From the NCBI RefSeq assembly GCF_000189635.1, contig NW_002476445.1, positions 1,787-63,767 of the forward strand: a DNA stretch of 61,981 bases. Reading direction: 5' to 3'. Origin of the DNA: Tetrahymena thermophila SB210 (taxonomy: Eukaryota; Ciliophora; Oligohymenophorea; Hymenostomatida; Tetrahymenidae). This document shows positions 37,601 through 48,150 of this stretch, piece after piece. The notes under the pieces were generated by a model that had not been told where the DNA came from, did no database searches, and worked only from the letters and a program-made list of their open reading frames with translations. The translations under genes were made by a program, and so were the position numbers. Positions within the stretch are counted from its first letter, which is position 1. Every line of letters starts with the position of its first letter.

Positions 37601-39163
37601 GCTTACTTAATTAATTTTACAATTTAGATTTTTTACTCGAATCTTAACTTTGGGGATCTTATGCAGTTATTAATAAATTTAGCTGTTCATCTTTCTTTCT
37701 ACTGTTACTGTTGACTTTAATATTATTTCCACTTTGTTTATTCTACTAAACATTTTACTAATTTGTGACACTAAGTTAATCATTGTTTGATTAACATATT
37801 TCATACTTATATTCCTCTTTTTTCAATATCTTTTCTGAGAATTCCCCACTTTTTATAAAGTAGACTTCTTCAGGTGTATCACCCTCTGAGTAAACTATAT
37901 TATTGTGTCTAAATTCTTTTTCATAGCAAATATCATAAAGCTATTTAACTTAGTTATAATTCAATTAATTTAGCAAAGACATGCTTGCAAACTTTTCAAT
38001 AAACACAGAATTCTAGCTAATAACTTTAATTATCCTTAAAAAATCATCCTTCATCACAACAGCAAACTCTGAATCCATAGTTGTTTAAACAGTAGCTTTT
38101 CTTGTCTCTCCTTCACTCACAAGAGCTAATTCACCGAAGCAGTTTCCTGGAGCGAGTCTTACTTTCTCAACAGTTTAAAATTCTCCTTGAATAGGTCCAT
38201 TATTCTCTTAACTAGATTCTGTAGGTAAACTGTTACTTTACTTTGATTTACTTTCTCTTTCAGAGTTTAATTATTCATTTGAAGATACAGCTAATAAAAA
38301 TAAATATAAATAAATTATTAATTCTTTTGAGTAAATTAATTTGTGGGATTTATTGAAAATTTTGAAGATCAAATAATTGATTGGTTGAATAGTTTATTTA
38401 TTTATTAATTAATTAATTATTCTACTTTACTATAATCAACTAACTCAATCAAAAATCAATCATTTTATTTTATATTTATATAAATCTAAAATTTAAAACA
38501 AAAAATAATTATTCTACTCTCTACAAATTCTCTTTTCAAGACCTTAACTTCTCCTGTCAAAATAATCCAAAACTCATCCCCATGATCTCCTTGATTAAAT
38601 AATGTCTTTATTAATTTAAATAATTTATTTTACATCAAATAACAATTTAAAATAATAAAATTGTTTTCAATCTTATTGCAGCAAATGAACATAAAATTGA
38701 AAAATTTTATGGAATTATTTTTAAACTATCGAGAGAAAATGTATTCCAATAAAAATCTTTTTTCATGTTTAAAGAATTTCAGTAATGTTTTTTTTTTTAC
38801 CTTATTAGCTTCAAAACTCCTAGGTATCAAATACTTGCAAAGTTACTCATGTATGCTACTTCCATTTTCACTTAAGCGGACTTCTTTGAAAAACTTGATA
38901 TTTTCTGTTAGTCGGGCTAAAATTTTAACTTCTTTCTATGTTCTATCCTCTGGCTTTTTTTCTAAAATGACCAACAAGCAACATAGCTTTTATTATTATG
39001 TAGCTACTTCTAAATTATAATCATTCTCTAAAAATTTAGAAAGCATTTGCTATCCAATGTTCCTTTTCTCTTGGGTGAGGTAATTAATTTAATTCTTTTA
39101 CTTCTTTTCATCTTCTTCTTTTTTTCCTTGTTTTCCTTTGTTTACTTTCTGCTAGGAAACCAT
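34629..39163 (-). CDS. cyclic-nucleotide-binding-domain protein B
   Basis: Four exons on the minus strand: 38801-39163, 38518-38605, 36583-38290, 34629-36135; phases agree, giving 1,221 residues from the ATG at 39161-39163 (the frame is open further upstream, so an earlier start or exon is possible). CNBD1: LFNQGDHGDEFWIILTGEVK, then cassette PGNCFGELAL...TRKATV with the Glu and Arg that bind the cyclic nucleotide. CNBD2: VYSEGDTPEEVYFIKSGEF, a ~110-residue Asn/Gln/Lys insertion, then GQCFGEEELILKK...KRVTTV. The remaining ~650 residues are Ser/Asn/Gln-rich, containing short polyglutamine runs encoded by TAA/TAG. The last exon is open for 1.5 kb. Intron positions around CNBD1 match those of gene A, so the two are paralogs. 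Ligand choice (cAMP or cGMP) cannot be told. Confidence 0.88.
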
Positions 39164-40040
39164 CTCTTCTATGTCAAAGTAAAATTCTACTTTCTTGTTT
39201 TATCTAATTAATTATATCGAATTAATTAATTAAGTGTAAATAAATCAAAAGCGAGTGTTAATGAATAAAATCTTGTTAGCCTCAATAATAAATATATAAT
39301 CACTTGAAAAAACTCCATATAAAGTCATAAACTGTGCTCGTTCTTAATACAATTACAAACTTCATAACTCCAAAAAATAAATTTGATATTTAATAGAACC
39401 TATTTTTTTTTTGAAGCAACAAAGCTTTCTATTGGAGATTTAATAAAAACTAAAAAAAATTAATATATTTAAGCTGTAATAGTAATAAATAATCTTTTTT
39501 ATTATTACCTATGCTCATCCATAAATTATTTATTCAAAATTGTAATATTCTTTTCTTTTAAACTGATAATTATTATTTTATTTTGTTCTTAAAAAAACAT
39601 AAATATTTGCTAAAAATAATTATTAGCAGCTAATTAATTAGTCATTGTCCTATGATTTATTTATATAATTAAAAGATTATAAATAACCATCTTTAGGATA
39701 TAATTTTTATTAATATTATTAATTATTCCATAAATTATATTCTTGATAACAAAAAAATATAAAAAGTGATATATTGATTGATTTATAGATCTATTTATTA
39801 TTGATTGAGTAGTTTGATTAGTTCAAAATTATTAGCGAGTGAGTTACTGACATAAATTAAAATATGCAAAATAAGTATATAATATATTATTAATTAGATA
39901 AATTTATGTACAAAAATTTAAAATTAATTAATTATAAATAATAAATTTGATATTTAAGTTAGTAGTTTATTTATAAATAATTATTATTGTTAAAATGAGT
40001 ATAGTCTATCAAATATTTTATAAATCATTCATTCATTCGT
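39164..40040. other. intergenic region
   Basis: About 0.9 kb between the start of CNBD gene B and the stop of the small unknown gene, both minus strand; it should include the promoter of gene B. No gene seen. Confidence 0.55.
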
Positions 40041-40568
40041 TCATTACTCAAAAAAGATTGAAAAGTCGTTGGCTCCTGTCTTCTTATATTCATTTATTAT
40101 TGCCATAATTATCTAATTGTTAACATAAACATAAATTATTAAATTTATTATTTCATGAATTAATTAATTAATTTATTTATTTACTTCTTTAGTAAGTCCT
40201 GGAGATAGTTTTTCAATTTTTCTTATGGATCTCCTCATTGTCAGGAAAGCACATTTTGGAGGTATAATGCTATTGCTTTATTTAAGGGGATGATTCATGA
40301 TAGCTTGATTTTATTAATTATGAGGTTCAGAGAAAGGATTTGGAACAGAATTATGTAATTAAACATTCTTCTTTTCTTAATTTGTATGATTATTAACTTT
40401 GTTTAAGTCAATAGACTAGTTATCGATACTAAAATCTGGAATAACGCCTTAGTTTACGATTTTAAATGTTGTTTACATTCTTCTATGCATTGGATTTAAA
40501 TAAGTATTGTTATTTAAAGAATTAAAAGAGCTATTATTCGAAGATCCTCCATTTTAACTGTTATACAT
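40041..40568 (-). CDS. small unknown protein, Asn/Ser-rich
   Basis: Two exons, 40185-40568 and 40041-40112, joined in phase 0 across a 72-base GT...AG intron; 151 residues. It starts MYNSQNGGSSNNSSFNS, continues Asn/Ser-rich, and then has a more conserved-looking basic end (CAFLTMRRSIRKIEKLSPGL, NEYKKTGANDFSIFFEQ). The basic helix-like segment could be a binding motif, but I recognise no family. Codon use is consistent with coding (CGA, CCA, TGT scattered evenly, no TGA). Confidence 0.6.
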
Positions 40569-41116
40569 CTTGCTATTGTAACTTTATCTTTATTATTTTT
40601 TAGATAGAAAAAAATTTATTTTCAAAAAAAATTATTAAAAATTTTTTTGTTTCTATAATAATCTCAATCTAAATTTAAAAAATATAATTTATGTTTTTGT
40701 TTAAAGCTTTAAATCTTAAATAATTGTATTTATTTCAATAGTTTATTAATCTATATTTATATAGCATCCAAATATATTAATAAGAATAAGTAGTATTATT
40801 TATTGGCAATTTAAATCTTAATGGTATTATTAATTTTAGAAAAGAGCTCTTTAAGTTGAATAAATTGTTGATATTTAAAAAACAAATTTAATAAATTATT
40901 TTAAAATTAATAAAAATAATTATTATTTATAAATGAAATATTCAAATAGTTCTATCTTTAATATTTTTATTTCAATAATTTATTATTCTAGTTTCCAAAT
41001 ATATTTATAAGAGTAAGTAGTATTATTTATTTATTTTTTAGTATTAATTATTATAGAGTTTTGGGTTTTTAAGTTGAATAAATTGTTGATTTTTAAAAAA
41101 ACAAATTTAATCAATA
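40569..41116. other. intergenic region with a direct repeat
   Basis: Spacer upstream of the small unknown gene and downstream of the pseudokinase gene. It is largely made of one extra copy of the pseudokinase 3' region (listed as repeats). Confidence 0.55.
40790..40955 (+). repeat. direct repeat, copy 1
   Basis: Shares long blocks with 41010-41185: a TAAGTAGTATTATTTATT block, a TTAAGTTGAATAAATTGTTG block and a TTTATAAATGAAATA block followed by CAAATAGTTC. Imperfect, with small indels. It duplicates the 3' end of the pseudokinase gene. Confidence 0.7.
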
Positions 41117-41185
41117 TCAAATATTTTAAAATAATTAATAAAAATAAATAATTATATATTTATAAATGAAATACTCAAATAGTTC
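41010..41185 (+). repeat. direct repeat, copy 2 (overlaps pseudokinase 3' end)
   Basis: Second copy of the repeat above. Its right half contains the last ~20 codons and the TGA of the pseudokinase gene on the minus strand, so the repeat arose by local duplication of that gene end. Confidence 0.7.
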
Positions 41186-42664
41186 AAGCAAATATTAGGG
41201 CTTCTTAGCTCTTTATATAAAGTTACTCAGAAGTAAATCTCCTACTGATGCTCTTTCTTCAGGGTTTTTTTCTAAGCACATTTTAAGAAACTCTTAAAAT
41301 TGTCTTTTATTTTTAGATAAAGTTTTATTAATTTAAGTCGATTAATTTATTTATTTATTTTACGGAGAAAAAGACGAATCTATTTGAGGTTCTTCTTAAA
41401 CTGTTAAAAATTATGCTTTTTTAGGAGGTAAATTAAAATATGGAGGTTCTCCTTTAGCCATTTCTATAGCTGTTATTCCTATTGACCAAATATCACTTTT
41501 TTCATTAAAGTGCTAGTCTATTATGGTCTATTTAAATAAAAAAATTATTACTTTTATTTAAATAAAGCATTATAAATTTATTTTATATTTTAAGCAGATG
41601 AGAAAATAATATTTTAATAAAATTTTATTCTTTTAAAAATTTTTAAAATGATTTATGCTACCTCTGGGGATTACCAGTAGGAATAATTTCTACACTGAGA
41701 TAGTATTTCTGTTAATTTTTTGCTTGTTGAGAAATCACATAATTTTACTATTCCATCACTTTAAAGCATAATATTAGAACCTTTTTATAATTAAATAACA
41801 TATTATATAAATTAAAGAAAAGTTGAATAAATTTGATAATATATTATTTATAATACGTGCTTTTTATTTATTTAACTTGCTTATTAATTCAATCTTTTAT
41901 TTTACAAAATAGCTTTTTAAATAGAAAATAATGACATTGAATTTATTATTTACTTTTTATATTTTTGTGTAGCCTGTTGTTTTTATGTAAATACTTCAAG
42001 CCCATGAGAGCTTGTTTAATAATAATGCAAATATTTTCTTCTGAAATAGGTCCTATGTTCTGGATCTTTGTAATTAATTTGAAAGAATAACATTAGTCAT
42101 TTAATTTAAGCAATCATAATATCAATATGAATTACTAAATCATAAACAGAACCTTCACTGAAATACTAGGATATTAAATATAATTTACCATCAGATACAA
42201 AATAATCATTCAAACCTGATACAAATTCATCCTAAACTCTACTCTCCTTACTTATTTCCTAAATTATTTGCTAAAGATCCTCTGCAGGCTATTTTTAAAA
42301 AGATTATTAAGAGAATAATTTCATATTCTTTATGATTAAAAACAAATTTTCAGTAGAATTTTATAAACTTATGAGAAATTTCAAAATCTTACAATGACAT
42401 TGTACTCTTTTAAAGCAACGATTTCTGCATTTTACTTATTCATCCTATAATTTAATAAATTGTATTGCTTTCTTGGTAAAATCTCATTTTTCTAAAAAAT
42501 AATTTCTATGATAAATCAGCCAAAAATAATAGAGTTAAGTACCCTCTGTAAATAGAAGAATGCATGCTTTAAGTGGTCTTTTTCTCCAAAATATCATACT
42601 TTTTCCTAATCTAATTTTATATTCCTTCTTATTTAATGCTGAATAAGCTATTATAATAATTACT
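41117..42664 (-). CDS. STE20-like pseudokinase (5' end unresolved)
   Basis: Minus-strand exons: 42543 to at least ~42640, 42393-42444, 42136-42288, 41954-42065, 41662-41780, 41364-41527, 41117-41303; internal phases agree. The fold is a protein kinase: KKYDILEK start, [11 protein letters not shown] with the VAIK-type Lys, [15 protein letters not shown] hinge, ALMGLKYLH helix, [37 protein letters not shown] and [12 protein letters not shown]. Key residues are lost: the Gly-rich loop reads [16 protein letters not shown] is HKN, and DFG is DFS. Phosphotransfer is therefore unlikely, although the rest of the domain is well kept, which suggests a structural or regulatory role. The first exon is open upstream to a TGA near 42665 without a clear ATG other than an internal one at 42565. 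Confidence 0.8.
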
Positions 42665-43104
42665 TCAACTCCTAACATCAATCTATTCGCTATTCCCTAT
42701 TATTTGAATATCCACTTTTACTTTGAGAGATTCTTTCTTTAAATTAATCTTTCCCTAAGAAAATATTGTTGGTTCCTAAAAAATCTATATAAAATTTAAA
42801 TTGCTTATATGTAATATTTTGAACAAATAATCGCTTTTTTCTACTGAAAACAAAAGTTTTTACTAAATCTTATTCAATAAAAATGTAGTAAATCTTCTAG
42901 ATAGATTTATAGAAACACTAAGTAATTAATTATCAACATTCCTATAAAATTTAATAAAATGTAATAAATAAATTAAACTAATTATTTTACTTTTTAATAA
43001 AAAAATAAATTCTATCATAATTAATTTCTCTCTCAAAACAAATTTCTATTTTTACATTATCAAATGTTTATTTGTAATCTTTTATTTTGTTAAAAAATTA
43101 CTAT
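42665..43104. other. intergenic region, may hold the missing first exon
   Basis: Between the pseudokinase and the tRNA genes. A minus-strand stretch near 42690-42780 (NNIFLGKDQFKERISQ-like) has coding character and may be an upstream exon of the pseudokinase, but I could not join it in frame. Confidence 0.4.
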
Positions 43105-43112
43105 AAAAAAAA
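43105..43112 (-). terminator. Pol III terminator
   Basis: A run of eight A on the plus strand (T run on the transcribed strand) directly after the 3' end of the tRNA at 43114-43185, as expected for RNA polymerase III. Confidence 0.7.
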
Positions 43113-43113
43113 T

Positions 43114-43185
43114 CCTGACCACTCGGAATCGAACCAAGATAGAGAGAGCCTGATTCTCTTGCTTTAACCATTAAGCTATGATCAG
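43114..43185 (-). tRNA. tRNA, anticodon CAG by fold (Leu by code, identity uncertain)
   Basis: A cloverleaf of 71 bases plus a discriminator G folds by eye. Acceptor stem CTGATCA pairs with TGGTCAG, D arm GCTT/AAGC, anticodon stem AGAGA/TCTCT around loop ATCAGGC, variable loop CTAT, and T arm CTTGG-TTCGATT-CCGAG. T33 and purine 37 are in place, making the anticodon CAG (codon CUG). Leu tRNAs normally have a long variable arm, which this one lacks, so either the identity is unusual or the gene is a variant. The D loop AATGGTTA is of the Gln/Glu/Asp style. A Pol III terminator follows. Confidence 0.7.
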
Positions 43186-43374
43186 TAATGAAACTATTTA
43201 TTTACAAAATGAAAAGCTTTTATAAAAATTATGATAAAAATATATTGTTTTTTTAAAGGAAATTCTTTAATTTATTCTTTAAAATTGATTCTTTTTAAAA
43301 TATTTTTAGGAAAATCACTAAATAATTATTTAGCAAAAATAATAGAAAAAAATAAAATAAAATTTGAAAAATGT

Positions 43375-43386
43375 AAAAAAAAAAAA
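43375..43386 (-). terminator. Pol III terminator
   Basis: Twelve consecutive A on the plus strand (T run on the transcribed strand) directly after the tRNA-Tyr gene. Confidence 0.75.
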
Positions 43387-43470
43387 ATCCGAACTCCCGG
43401 GTTCGAACCGGGGACCACCGGATGACTACAAACTTTACAGTCCGATGCTCTTCCAACTGAGCTAAGTTCG
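43387..43470 (-). tRNA. tRNA-Tyr(GTA): tRNA-Tyr (anticodon GTA) with intron
   Basis: The acceptor stem CCGAACT/AGTTCGG with C1-G72 and discriminator A is the eukaryotic Tyr signature. D arm GCTC/GAGC with AGTTGGAA loop; anticodon stem TCGGA/TCCGG; T arm CCCGG-TTCGAAC-CCGGG. The anticodon GTA is followed one base later by an insertion of about 11 bases (AGTTTGTAGTC) before position 38, the standard place of a tRNA intron. The strand and fold are unambiguous. Confidence 0.93.
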
Positions 43471-43810
43471 GTTCGGTGAAATATTGAATAATAATTAAGT
43501 CCTTTTGCATTGAATTGGCTTAATAAATTATGGAAAAAAAGGAAAATATTACCAAATCTTTAATTTAATATGGTATTAGGAAATAAATTTAAATAGTGAC
43601 TTAATATTTATCAAATATTCATGTGATTATTTAATTTTGTTGGAAAACTAAATGTTACATGCATACTAAATCAATAAATTTTCATATGTGAGTAAAATTT
43701 AAAGTCTATCTTATAATCAGATTATACTAAAAATAAGTACGAATCAAGCAATTATCTAAATTAAAAAAAGTAGTATAAACAAGAATCAAATAAATTATTT
43801 TCTAATTAGA
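43471..43810. other. intergenic region
   Basis: Upstream flank shared by the tRNA-Tyr gene (-) and the transporter gene (+). No gene. Confidence 0.55.
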
Positions 43811-46118
43811 ATGGGAGGAGTCAAGAACATTGATAAGCATGCAGATGTTAGCACTTACTAAGTCAATACCAATCCGCAAACAGCATTTGCAATTCTTAAC
43901 AGTATGATTGGAGGAACTATTCTTTTGCTGCCAATCTATTTTAATAATGTCGGATATCTCTCTTCTTCAATGGTTATATTTATTACTGGAATAATGTGTT
44001 ATAAAGGCGCAGATATCTACATTCAACATCTCAAAAAGGACGAATTTGATTCTCAAGAAACAATTCACAGAATATTAGGTAAATTAAGATTATTCTATTA
44101 TTGAATCATTTTGATTTAAGAGATTTATCGACTTTAAAATGAACAAAAATTATCACAGTGTGTGCAATATTTATAACAATTGATATAAAGAAGAGTTAAG
44201 TAACTAAATTTATTTAATGAATTTGATTTCTTTAATTGTTTTTTGTTGTTCATAGTTACTATCATTTGCATCATTTGATATCAAATTTTATTAAAATTCC
44301 TTCTAATGTACAAAAATTAATCAAATTAATCTACCCATAAAAAAAAAATATCAAATCTATCTAGAGCTTTACTTTTGATTAGAATAAGCTAGCTAAATTT
44401 AATACCATAAATTCTAAGATTTGATATATTTTAATTTCAAGAGAAATAAAATTTTACTTATATTTTATTTATTTTAATTTGCAGCATCAACTTATCAAAT
44501 ATATAAATTTTTAAAAAATTTATTTGGTAATAATAATAAAATTTTACAAAGAATTATCTAAAGCTCTACTAAAATTGTTTTTAAAAACTAAAAGTTTATT
44601 TAAAAATATTAATAATCACACTCAAATCAAATTTTGTTTGTTCTTGAATTTTATAATTACTGATAAATTTCTATTTAATTTTTTATTTTTGTATTAAAAA
44701 AAATGAAAATTTTACAATTAAACTTAAAAAATAATAGCTGAGCTACTTTTCATTCGAAATTTAAGTATTTATTTATAAAATTTAATTATAAAGGAAAAGG
44801 CTGGAGAATCTTTTTTGTTATAATTTCAACAATCAACATGTTTTTTGGCTGTTTGGTTTACTATGACTTTTCTATCGATATGCTCTACAGCATTATTACT
44901 TTTGTAATGAAGAAGAGTGGTTGTGAGTAAGGAAATTAATTTGAAGAACTTTCTAAGGTTTCATATGATCGCTTTTCAGTTTAATACTTAGCATTTGCCA
45001 TGTTTCCTGTGTTTTTGTCTATTTGTTTCCTTAGAAATTTTAAATTTCTTGTAAAATTAGCAGAATTGGGTGTATATTCTATTTACAGCTATATAGTATT
45101 TATAATCTATAACTTTATTACAAATATCACTTCAGAAACTTTGTAATAAAATACTGGTGAAATCAAGCTTTTCACTTGGAACATTGGTACTTTAGGATGT
45201 ACAGCTTCTTCTGCTTTCTCTACCCATAATAGCGTCTGCTAAATTATGAAATGCAACAAAGATTAGTCCAAAAACAGATTTGTAATTAAAATGACTTACG
45301 TTGTTGGGGCTATCATTTATTTAATTATCGGAATTATTGGAGCTTTAGGAGTTGTTGGAAGAAAATCTCAAACAGGATCTGATGCTATAATTATTAGTGA
45401 TTACTATTCGGTTGATGACTGGTAACCTTTAGTAGTCTAGATATTGTATTTCATTCATTTAGTAAGTATGAATCCAATATTTTTCGATATCTGCCGTTAA
45501 AGATTCTTTGATATAATTTATGAGAGTAGAGGTGGATAGGCACCAAAATGGGTCTTTGTTACTGTTAATATATTTTACTGTTTAATTTGTACTTTGGTTA
45601 AGATTTTGCACATCACTCCTGATATTATCATTAATTTCAATGGCGCTTTTAGTTCCTTTTTTATCATTTATTTGATTCCTTCTTTGTTGCATCTCGCATG
45701 TTATCATGGTAAAAATAAGCTATTAAGAGCCTTAAGGAGAAGTATAAGATCTGAGAGAGACATAAAAGTTAAAGATATTTAAGATAAGTTGATTGTTAAT
45801 CAAAGTGAATTTACTAACTAAAATGAAGATGAAGAGGAAGAGTAGCACAAAAATTTGGCTCTTTTTAAAGCAAATAGCTCTGGTTAAAAATAAAGTGTAA
45901 TAATAGAAGAAGAGGATGAAAATTTATCAGAAAGAAATAGCATCAATAGGATGTAGAGGAACTCTAGTATGAGAAAGTCATGTAACGATCATGAAGATGA
46001 AATACATAGTGTCAACAAGTATGTCAGATACTTTGTTTACATATTTATTATTATAACTGGAATGTCAATTTTCTTTTATGGAATGTACTCTCTTTTTGAT
46101 TAGGCCATAAATTCTTGA
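43811..46118 (+). CDS. amino-acid permease (AAAP/SLC38-like)
   Basis: Two exons, 43811-44078 and 44794-46118, phase 1 join; 530 residues. TM1 has the family start TAFAILNSMIGGTILLLPIYF, the unwound-helix motif that binds substrate in this fold. Further helices include MVIFITGIMCYKGADIY, RIFFVIISTINMFFGCLVY, SIYSYIVFIIYNFI, TYVVGAIIYLIIGIIGALG, QILYFIHLVSMNPIFF, and a last one near the C-terminus (YFVYIFIIITGMSIFFYGMY). An acidic loop of about 100 residues (EDEEEEQ, IIEEEDE) precedes that last helix and is unusual in length. Proton- or sodium-coupled amino-acid transport is family knowledge; substrate and membrane are unknown. The 715-base intron is long for this window, but the protein continues smoothly (HRILGKGWRIFF). 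Confidence 0.88.
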
Positions 46119-46842
46119 TAATAAAAATAAAATAAGCAGAAACTAATTATAAATTAATTAATAAAGTTATTCATTGTTATTGGTAATATAAAATATCAAA
46201 ATAAATTGAAAAGTCTTAAATTATTTTTGTTTTTTATATTATCTTATATTATATTCATTTATTAATATGTTTTAATCTTGCTACCGTAAATTTTCGAAAT
46301 AAATAAATAAATATATATTTGATATTTTTCAGGATGAAAAGGTGAAAACACTTCAAATATTCAGAAAAAAAAACTAAATTTGTTGAATACTCATTTTCAA
46401 TAATATAGAGTATTTTTTTAAATAATTAAATAATATAATTCATATAAAATAGGTAATACACATAAAAAATAAAATTAACACCTGTCTAACAATTAAATAA
46501 ATATACTTAATAATATATTATTTTGCATTTGCCCAAGTTACTTTTAATTGAATTTTTTTGATTTATTAGCCTTATTTTATTATGATTAAGTATATAAATA
46601 TATCTTTTTTGAGATATTTTATCTTTTATGATTAATAATTCAAATTTTTTGATTTAAATATCTTATAAAAATCAGAAAAGATATTTAAAAAATCAATTTA
46701 TATTTTTCTTTTTCTAATAGAAAATTTTTAATATAATTGAATATTAATAATTATAAATTAAACAAAATCTTTTTTTTTAACAATTAGAAAAATTATTAGT
46801 TTATTTGTTTAATTTATTATTTAATTATTAATCATACTATCT
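46119..46842. other. intergenic region between convergent genes
   Basis: AT-rich 3' flank between the transporter (+) and the Q-rich gene (-). No gene. Confidence 0.55.
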
Positions 46843-48150
46843 TCATTTATTAAATGTTAATTAGTAAAGAATTATACTTTCTTCAATATCAAATTATTTT
46901 TCTTCAAAGCTAAATTATTTTAGGATTATGCTTTCATTAACTTCATACTAAATTTCTTATTATTCTACTTCTTCGTAGTCATAAATAGATTCAATAAATT
47001 TTAATTAAATATGGCAAGATTCTTTTTCCATATAATTGCTTATTTATTGATCTAAGTAGAAGTAATCAGTAAATTTTTTGATTTACTCTTAAAATTAAAA
47101 TAATGAAAGCTGGCTTTATTATGCGAATTCAAGCCAGTCTTTCATAATTAAAATCTTTTGATCTAAGCCAAGGCTATTATATATATTTTATTCAATATTC
47201 TTGAAATCAAGCTTTTTTGAATTCATAGCAAATTAGGTAGATTAAAGTATTTTTTAAGAGTTTTATTTTTAAATGTCTACTTTTTGAGAATCGAATTGAA
47301 GTTATAATTAATCAGATCTAATATCTTTACAACAAAATTCTTCAGAATTCATAAAATAGACTGATTAGGTATATCTAAAAGGATTTGAATTTATTATCAC
47401 TTCTGAAAGTTAATTTTGATTATTATTATTGATTTACAGTAATAAAGGCTCATTTACCATTTCTATTTGACAATCTATGGTATTATCTAAGTTCTCACAG
47501 CTCTGTTTTTGATAGTTACTAGTATTCTTGTTTTCGTTCATAAATTTTATTAATTCAAAACTTAAGTTTAAACCATTTTCCTCAAACTCATATATCTTCT
47601 CTAAACAATTTTAATAATTATCATAATTCAAAAGCTATTTTTATTGCTCTAGATTTTATATTAGATAATTAAATTTATCAGCTTATTGGCTGATCACTTC
47701 ATAAACAGTAGGATGGAAGAGTTAAGAGTCAGTTTCCTCCAGGTAATTAGATAGTTATTATAATTTTTTGATACTAGTTTGTATTTATTCATACAAATCT
47801 TATTTAAGCGAATCTTTTTATTCCTAATTAATGCCACAAACAGGGTTTAAATCATATTCACTATCATCTTACCATTCATTAGTCTCAGATATTTTTATTG
47901 ATTGTGAAAGAATTCCTTGTTATAAATCGAAAATGGACCTTTAATCTGCTTAGATACCATTTTAAAACGAGGACTGGTATGTTTTAAGCTACGAAATAGG
48001 TTATTCTTGTTAAATCTAAATCTTTTGATCTGGTTGATCTTCAACAGAATGTTAGTTACTTACCAAGTTTAAGCTTAATGAGGGAAGGTTTTATTAATTT
48101 TCTAGGTTTTCTGACAGCTAAAATTATTCTTAATCGAAGTTGTTGTCCAT
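46843..48150 (-). CDS. Gln/Asn-rich protein of unknown function
   Basis: Single exon, 435 residues, ATG at 48148-48150 and TGA at 46843-46845, no internal TGA in 1.3 kb. It starts MDNNFDQEQFQLSENLEN. Glutamine, mostly TAA/TAG, is very abundant throughout, with Asn, Ser, Asp and Glu; there is no signal peptide or transmembrane helix. Helical heptad-like stretches around EVISQQADKFNYLIQNLEQQ and LEKIYEFEENGLNLSFELI suggest short coiled coils. The last ~90 residues are acidic and aromatic (KFIESIYDYEEVEQQ, EEKQFDIEESI). No family recognised. A scaffold or regulatory protein with disordered parts is possible. Confidence 0.75.

Noticed and set aside
38661..39020. 119-residue plus-strand ORF
   Set aside because: It lies antisense to exon 1 and intron 1 of CNBD gene B, whose frame and splice phases fit the paralog.
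43231..43510. Short ORFs over the tRNA-Tyr gene
   Set aside because: The region is explained by the tRNA and its terminator; the peptides are translations of the tRNA.
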